From the NCBI GenBank assembly GCA_033032175.1, contig CM065320.1:5146001-5210000 (forward strand): a DNA stretch of 64,000 nucleotides, given 5' to 3'. Within the stretch, counting starts at the first letter, position 1; every line of letters starts with the position of its first letter. Made by a program: the position numbers and the translations under genes. The notes under the pieces were generated by a model. That model was not told where the DNA came from, searched no databases, and was given only the letters and a program-made list of their open reading frames with translations. Below are positions 58,185 through 64,000 of this stretch, piece after piece. The DNA is from Saturnia japonica. Lineage: Eukaryota > Arthropoda > Insecta > Lepidoptera > Saturniidae.

Positions 58185-58855
58185 AATCTTCGGTCCCATC
58201 GGCCATCCGTTCTACGAGTTACGTGCCCCGCCCATTGCCAATGAAGTCTTGCTATCCTTAGCGCTATGTTGGTGATATTGGTTCTCTTGCGGATCTCCTC
58301 ATTTATAATTCCATCACGCAGAGAAACTCTGAGCATAGCCCTCTGCATTGCCCTTTGAGAGACCTTGTTTCTTATCAAATCCATAGTTAGCGACCACGTG
58401 TCAGAAACATATGTAATCACTGCCAACACATTCTGGTCAAAGAGTTTTTTGTCTTGAGACACTGCAGTATCTTGGACGCGAAGATGTTACGTAGCTTCCC
58501 AAATACTGTCCAGCTGAGTTGGATTCGACGATTGACATCTTTCTCAAAATTGCATCCATCTAACTGGATAGTTTTTTCCAGGTAAACATAATCATCAACA
58601 ATTCCGAGCGTATAGTCTCTGATCTTTACGGGAGTTGCCGCTACAATAGACGTTTGACATTATCTTTGTCTTGTCCATGTTCATTCCAAGACCAACTCGT
58701 TCAGCAGAGGCTTTATTGAGGTCATTGAGCATTGTATGGAGGTCTTCTATGGTCTCAGCCTAGAGTAGTAGACTACTATGTCCTCGGCAAACCTTTCGGA
58801 AACCGGCTTGTTCGGGAGGCTGGAAGTCTTCGAACTTGCGCTCTGATGCTCTTTT
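58185..58855 (-). pseudogene. RTE-like LINE reverse transcriptase remnant
   Basis: The minus strand encodes the C-terminal part of a LINE reverse transcriptase. It begins near the active site with ERFAEDIVV (the expected F/YADD has become FAED). Then follow ERVGLGMNMDKTKIMSN, DDYVYLEKTIQLDGCNFEKD and VNRRIQLSWTVFGKL. The longest clean frame (58462 down to about 58190) reads VITYVSDTWSLTMDLIRNKV and QRAMQRAMLRVSLRDGIINE, then RIARLHWQWAGHVTRRTDGR. Frames change at least twice and a stop follows SRLRP. At 58181 it runs abruptly into the inverted-repeat arm, so the normal C-terminus is missing. It is dead. Confidence 0.85.
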
Positions 58856-58857
58856 AG

Positions 58858-59026
58858 CATGGTATTACATTTGGACACATAAATTAGGAGATAATGGAAA
58901 ACTAAAATAGTTTAATACTCGGCTCGGGTCTACGATTATAGTACTGTAGGTAAGCTACACGGGTGCGTTAGCGGCGCGTTGTTAGTTGGATAAAATGAAC
59001 ACGGGTGAAACCGTGGGCACAGTTAG
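58858..59026 (+). mobile_element. Helitron-like 3' fragment
   Basis: Only the terminal part is present. TAATACTCGGCTCGGGTCTA leads through GGGTGCGTTAGCGGCGCGTT to the stem CACGGGTGAAACCGTG and GGCACAGTTAG before a T. It supplies the 3' sequence that the inverted-repeat arms lack. Confidence 0.7.
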
Positions 59027-59880
59027 TATTGAATCATTACTAGGAACATGGTATTCAGCGTACAATGATAATAAAGTTTAAGATAATTCATATTCTCGTA
59101 TTAAAATGACTGTTGTGAATTCTGAACTTATTGTATGAAACAGGCTGTGTTACAGGCCGAACCAAATGGCTGAATTATATCGAGGGTATTTGGCGAACTC
59201 AGTGGTTATGCTAAACTGAACGTGAATGGCTGACGTAGCGTCTGCCCGTCCGCGTCGATGAGACGCGATAATTTAACGACAACGCTACGAAAGATTTTCC
59301 GACGAAGATATTGCCGATATTGCGTCCTTTTTCCGCGGACCACGTTTTGTAATTTCGTCATCCATCGCCTCAGGCTGAATAACATTTTTGCATTAAAGAT
59401 ATTTCATGCAAATTTTGTTTTGGACGATATTGATAGGATAGATATATTACAAGTATAATACTTTCTGGCTATTGCTCGTGGATTTGTTTGCGTTGTAGAT
59501 ATTATACCTAAGTTATTTTTGAAATATAAGGAATAATATTATGTTAAGTAAAACTAACTACCATAATAATAATACTTCATAAGTGCTATCGCGTTAGATA
59601 ATAATTGTATAAAACAGAATTTAGGAGAATGCCAAAACTAATAGCCACAGATAGTTAATTATTACGGTATTAAGATAAGTGTGACGTAGAAATATGGTAT
59701 AATACTAATATTATTTATACACTGAAAATTTCCAAATAAATGCAATAACTCAATATGATTTATAAAGGTATTACATTCAATACTAAAGATTAATAATGCA
59801 AATTGAACCTTATAGAGAGAGATTGATATATTTAATCAACTTCTGTTAAAATCATTCTTTTAATTTATACATATAAAATG
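59027..59880. other. interior of the inverted repeat, single-copy block
   Basis: The block 59210-59410 is less AT-rich (CGTCTGCCCGTCCGCGTCGA, TTTTTCCGCGGACCACGTTT), with a 66-codon plus-strand frame of unknown kind. The remainder is AT-rich and nothing is recognised. Confidence 0.4.
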
Positions 59881-60308
59881 CTTTGTCCTGAATGACTGAC
59901 GGATCTACGCACAGCCTAAACCGTTGATTGTAGAGACCTGAAACTTGAAGGGTGTGTTCTTTGTATGACGTAGGCATCCGATAACAAAGGATTTCCGAAA
60001 TTCTACCCCTAAGGGGTGAAAATGGGGGGCAAAATTTGTATGGGATAAAGTGATTCCTTGGTCCAATCTACTTCAAATTTTGCATAAACCTTTTTAACAG
60101 AACTGATGGAAGACGTGTTTCGTATTTTATCAAAATTCATCCCCTGACGGGGTTAAAAAGGGGTAGAAAGTTATTTTGGCGGTGATTTGCTTCGAAGTTG
60201 ATATCAACACTCCTTAGTGCTTTTGATTTAAATTACATTTTATTTGGCACATCTTTGAAAACTCAATCCGATTTTATTTAAAAAAGGTTGAACTCACTTA
60301 AATCATAT
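59880..60308 (+). repeat. dispersed repeat with CCCCTAAGGGG motif
   Basis: It contains ATGACTGACGGATCTACGCA, the palindromic CCCCTAAGGGGTGAAAATGG, and a second CCCCTGACGGGGTTAAAAAG about 130 bp later. This pattern is frequent in non-autonomous lepidopteran repeats. The ends are not defined; it adjoins the right arm of the inverted repeat. Confidence 0.5.
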
Positions 60309-61096
60309 GCAAATACTCTTTAAAATTGGAATGTCTCGGAAGTCACCGTACTATATTAGTACCTCATTTGAAGGTTTCTAAGCTTAAAGAGGTTATGCAC
60401 TTTTAGAACACGGCCTCATAGGGACGTAGAGTTCGAAATTTGAAATGGTAAGGACTAGAACATTTTGGTTATAAATTATATGAATCATACCATATTAAAA
60501 AAAAAAAAACATCTAAAATGTAAACTAATACTAATAATATAATAAAGCGGAAAAGGTTTTTGTTTGTTTGTTTAATCACGCTAATCTCTGGAACTACCAG
60601 TTGGATTCAAAAAAATATTTTTTTATGTGATAGCCAGACTCACGAGGAAAATAGTATAGGCTTATAAGATTAGGCTACAGTTTCTAGCTAGCCTTAAATA
60701 TTGATTTTTGTTATGTAAGGCAAAAGTCGAAGCCCCCGCGAACTGCTTTATCCGCATGCGTTGGCTTAATGGTTAATGGATACGTCAACACAATGTTCTA
60801 CATAAATATTGGTCATTAGTATATATAAAAAAGTCAGCGATACCATATATGTATATATATATCTCTCTTATACATGAGCCACAATAAAGTATTTTGCAAT
60901 TTTTTTTGTTGAAGATTAAAAATTAATTTATGAGCATTATTTTTAAGCATGGCATATTAATCCCTACTAACAAAAGTTACTTCATCATAAAGACAATTTA
61001 TAATGAAGATAAACTTCGTCTTTTAAAGCATGTTATTTGGACGCATAGTTTGAGAGATAATACAAAATTAAAATAATTCAACACTCGGTTCGGGTC
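60309..61096 (+). repeat. right arm of a large inverted repeat
   Basis: Reverse complement of 57421-58181. The shared flank (GCAAATACTCTTTAAAATTG.., 60309-60519) is followed by the 5' part of a plus-strand Helitron. The Helitron continues past the end of the arm, whereas in the left arm it is cut. Confidence 0.88.
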
Positions 61097-61599
61097 TATG
61101 TCTATAGTAGTAGTGGCGCGAACGAGCCGTGCGATGTCGCGATGTGATCATCTGGCCGCCCGATAAAAATATTGTTTAAACCAGGGCTTCTTAGACTTTG
61201 GTCATTCACGACCCCATTTATGATTGCGAGTTTCTTGACGACCCCATACAAATATAAAAGAAAAATAAATTAATATTTTTTGATGATTTATTTATTAGGT
61301 AACAATATACATATACATATTAAAATATATAGTTTTAGAATTCGTTTTGAACCATACAAAAATCTAAAATTAAAAATTGCACCAAAAATTATAAAACTCT
61401 AGTGATGTTATAAAATGGTTTATTTAATAAATATTTGACATTAAAATCTCTCGCGACCGCACAATTTTGCTACGCGATGCCTTTCGCGACCCATAGTTTA
61501 AGAAACCCTGGTCTATACTGAAGTATTATAAAATTTATAAATCATCATTCAGTGATTTCTTCTAAATTATATGCGAGTGAAACCGAGGGGCTCTGCTAG
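60520..61599 (+). mobile_element. Helitron-like element carrying a hAT MITE
   Basis: The 5' start is degraded (ACTAATACTAATAATATAAT). The conserved CACGCTAATCTCTGGAACTA segment and body follow. The 3' end is GCGAGTGAAACCGAGGGGCT followed by CTGCTAG at 61599 before a T. The insertion at 61182-61510 interrupts it. Confidence 0.8.
61182..61510. mobile_element. hAT-type MITE inside a Helitron
   Basis: The 329-bp element has inverted ends CAGGGCTTCTTAGACTTTGG at the left and the complement of CAGGGTTTCTTAAACTATGG at the right. Both are followed inward by ACGACCCC/TCGCGACC-type sequence. The 8-bp flanks GTTTAAAC (61174-61181) and GTCTATAC (61511-61518) agree at six of eight positions, fitting an aged hAT target-site duplication. 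No coding region is present. Confidence 0.82.
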
Positions 61600-63540
61600 T
61601 ATATAATAAGTTTTTAAATTTTTTATGAAAGTTACAACGAATTTTAGTAACTGTCTGTTAAATGCTTAGAAATCTATAATAATTATGTTTAATTGAAATA
61701 ATAAATTATATGTATAAATAAGTTATCGATATTAATACGTGAAGCAAAAGCTTTCTACCCCTTTTTAAGCGTATTGCGTGTACTGAAGACAGATTTGGTA
61801 TGGTTAAAGTTTATATGGAGAAGGAGTGCAAAAAGCTAAAATTTATGTTTAATATCTGTTACTAATATATTAAAATTAATAAATTAATACTACGAATCCT
61901 AAACCGATCATTTCCATTGAACTTAGACCTCCCAAAATATTTACATTGTCACTCAACGAAAAGTGAAAGCAAGTGATGTAGATAATGCTCATTGTTTAGA
62001 TTCATGAATACTGCAAATGTGAAACAGAAAATACTCTATGATCAAAAAGTCGCTGGTCGCATTTCGAGCTTAGGGCGATCGTTAGTATGTATAAAATATG
62101 TAATATGATTACTGTTATAAATTATGCCTACACCAAAGTCGAATTAGACACAGAAGATAAATGTCGTTGAAGCTTACTACTTCAACTTATAGAGTTAAAA
62201 CAATGAATATTTGTAATTCATATTTTATTCATGGACGACGTCCATGATTTTATTGAAACAAAGGATCGCGGTGTACCATGATTCGAATACTGTATTTAAA
62301 AATACTTTGGTAATTTTTATATTTAATCAGATCGATGAGACACATTACATCAATTACTAAATTTTATCGTCTCATATTAACGTGCCCGTATAATTAGGGA
62401 TGTCAACACAATGCTCGTAGGCGCGCACAATATGTTTGCCCGAACCACATGTCAATTTAATTTGATACTCGAATCAAGATGGCGGCCACCCCTGGCTCGC
62501 GGGCACACGTCGAATGCCTGTGGTTTTCGGGCGTCTACTAATTGACGTGTTTTACTGAAATATGTATGGTTTGTGTCTTTATGTGATTAGATTTATTTGG
62601 ACGTACAGTTGTTTACGTTTTAATAAGAAGTAAAATCGTAGGTATATATTTGTATAGGCGGAAAATGATCACTTTAAATTTATATTCATATCCTATTTAT
62701 AAAAAGTGAACAGTTATCTTTTTAATTACAATATTTATCTATTATTGTTACACATTTCTACCTTGAACGATACAAGTATTGCTATGCTTATCGTCAATTA
62801 TTGTTACAATACTAATTTATGGTCCAGCTTATGCTTGAGATATAATTACAGGCGAAATGATAAAGACTTTCAAATAATTAAACTTTAAATACACTGAATA
62901 CATTTCACCATATCTGGCTCATATAATGAATCAGTGCATTCTTCATCATTTTATTATTCCCTCATCTGATGATAATAAGTAAAATAGTTTCTTTATGAAT
63001 CAGGCTTTACAAGTAATTTTGGAAATTATAGACCGATTACTGTAATTACTTCGAATAGAAAGATTTTTTAGAAAATTAATCTAGCAATGACGCAATCGCA
63101 ATGCTATTAAGTATATTTGAGACGGGAGAAATTGCAAGATGCAATTGTTGTATTTTGTGATCCCTCAAATATCTCAAAAGTATTCATCACAGCACACTTA
63201 TTATACAATATAAAATACTATGACGTTTGTGGACTTTCTCTCAATTTTCTAGTCTCTTAATAAACACACTGTTAAAACATAAGTGTAAATGGGCAACCTC
63301 TTCGGAATCATTAGCTAAAATCGACGTCACACAGGGTTTTATTTTTGTCGTTTAGACTTTAGACCGTTCTTGTTTATATTACCTGTAAAATTATAAACTT
63401 ATTTGTCGATAATGGTTAAGAACTGCGCTTATATGGTTCTTTTTGTATAGGACACTTAACTTATATTCCAAGTAATTCCTCAAAATATCTGAATAGTTTG
63501 TACTGTATAATCTATTGTTAAATGCAAACAAAACAAAATA
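61600..63540. other. AT-rich stretch, nothing recognised
   Basis: No exon was found. A less AT-rich single-copy patch at 62395-62560 (TCAAGATGGCGGCCACCCCT, GGCTCGCGGGCACACGTCGA) may be regulatory. Confidence 0.45.
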
Positions 63541-63965
63541 TATGAGGTTCACCTTGCCCAACGTTCAACGTGTTGACAGTAATATGAAGATAAAAGGAAT
63601 TTAACAGGATTAGTTGATAACGCTGTTTTCTTAGGCATCACACGTGAAGCAAAATTAAAATGGGGTTCGCGCATTAAAACTATGGCGGGGGGATTAAGCT
63701 CTGCTGCAGTCGCAGTGTGTAAGATTCGTCATTTAGTCAAATTTGCTTATTTCCATAGTTAAATGTCATACGGTATTTTAATGTGGGGCTCAGCAGCTGG
63801 TATGGATACTATATTTATAATAAAAACAAGCAGTTTAAGCAACTTACGACGTGGGTTAATGCGAATCATTGAGGAACAAGTTAAAATACTTTAGTACCTA
63901 CTCAATATTGATAAACACGATCGAGTTTCTTGCCGGCTCTTCTCGATGACTGGGATATTTTCCTA
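63541..63965 (+). pseudogene. CR1/Jockey-like LINE C-terminal remnant
   Basis: The plus strand encodes the thumb and C-terminal region of a LINE reverse transcriptase. LPNVQRVDSNMKIKG is followed, after a frameshift, by FLGITREAKLKWGSRIKTMA, GGLSSAAVAVCKIRHLVKFA and YFHS*MSYGILMWGSAAGMD, then a degraded LRRGLMRIIEEQVKIL. At least two stops interrupt it. Behind the coding part, CTTGCCGGCTCTTCTCGATG and CCTAACCGGTGGTAGTG match the 3' UTR I know for this LINE type. The element may run on beyond the window end. It is dead. Confidence 0.82.
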
Positions 63966-64000
63966 ACCGGTGGTAGTGTTTTGATATACATAAGAGTACT

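Noticed and set aside
1..64000. Endogenous viral sequence
   Set aside because: I looked for virus-like or LTR-retroelement coding motifs. The recognisable reverse transcriptase and RNase H pieces are all of the non-LTR retrotransposon type.

Overview
The window looks like AT-rich, non-coding nuclear DNA from an insect, most likely a moth or butterfly. The main reason is the repeat content. There are many short Helitron-like copies that begin TCTATACTAATAT.. and end in a small GC hairpin followed by CAGCTAG, inserted between A and T. There are also tRNA-derived SINEs carrying the motif GTGAAGAAAACCATCGTGA, mariner elements, RTE- and CR1/Jockey-like LINE tails and hAT MITEs. From what I know of repeat families, this mix is typical of Lepidoptera; I could not search a database, and the species is not determined. 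No bacterial, organellar or viral sequence was recognised.

Only one stretch is well supported as a host-gene coding exon: a first coding exon on the minus strand at 22359-22486. It has an in-frame upstream stop, a start codon, 42 codons of proline-rich protein and a consensus splice donor. A GC-rich block lies upstream of it (22700-22880). Other GC-rich single-copy islands (5990-6200, 18200-18340, 34200-34660, 35165-35390, 41040-41200, 52860-53260, 59210-59400) may be promoters, 5' UTR exons or conserved regulatory DNA. None can be assigned to a gene here. The window therefore reads as intron or intergenic space of large genes.

Layout: 1-2 kb holds a nearly intact mariner with one frameshift and one stop. 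7.9-8.3 kb holds a tRNA-headed SINE. 9.0-10.1 kb holds a second mariner that has lost two catalytic aspartates. 12.2-13.4 kb holds a nested dispersed repeat and a short Helitron. 17.8-19.2 kb holds SINEs and Helitron ends. 22.4 kb holds the host exon. 25.9-29.4 kb holds three Helitrons. 31.9 kb holds a SINE. 34.2-35.4 kb holds GC-rich islands. 36.2-37.6 kb holds 18 near-identical copies of a 75-bp minisatellite that stays open in one frame for about 500 codons but contains no ATG. 38-43 kb holds LINE 3' ends and a Helitron. 45-47 kb holds dispersed repeats, including an inverted pair. 48.6-50.3 kb holds a SINE, a LINE remnant and a hAT remnant. 54.1-54.5 kb holds a tandem duplication beside a CG-rich minisatellite. 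55.5-61.6 kb is the densest part: a Helitron split by a pogo/Tigger element, then a large inverted repeat with arms of about 770 bp that carries Helitron, RTE and hAT-MITE sequences. 63.5-64 kb holds a CR1/Jockey-type LINE tail.

No set of genes works together as a pathway here. The biology visible is transposon invasion, decay and nesting, plus a recently expanded coding-frame minisatellite.
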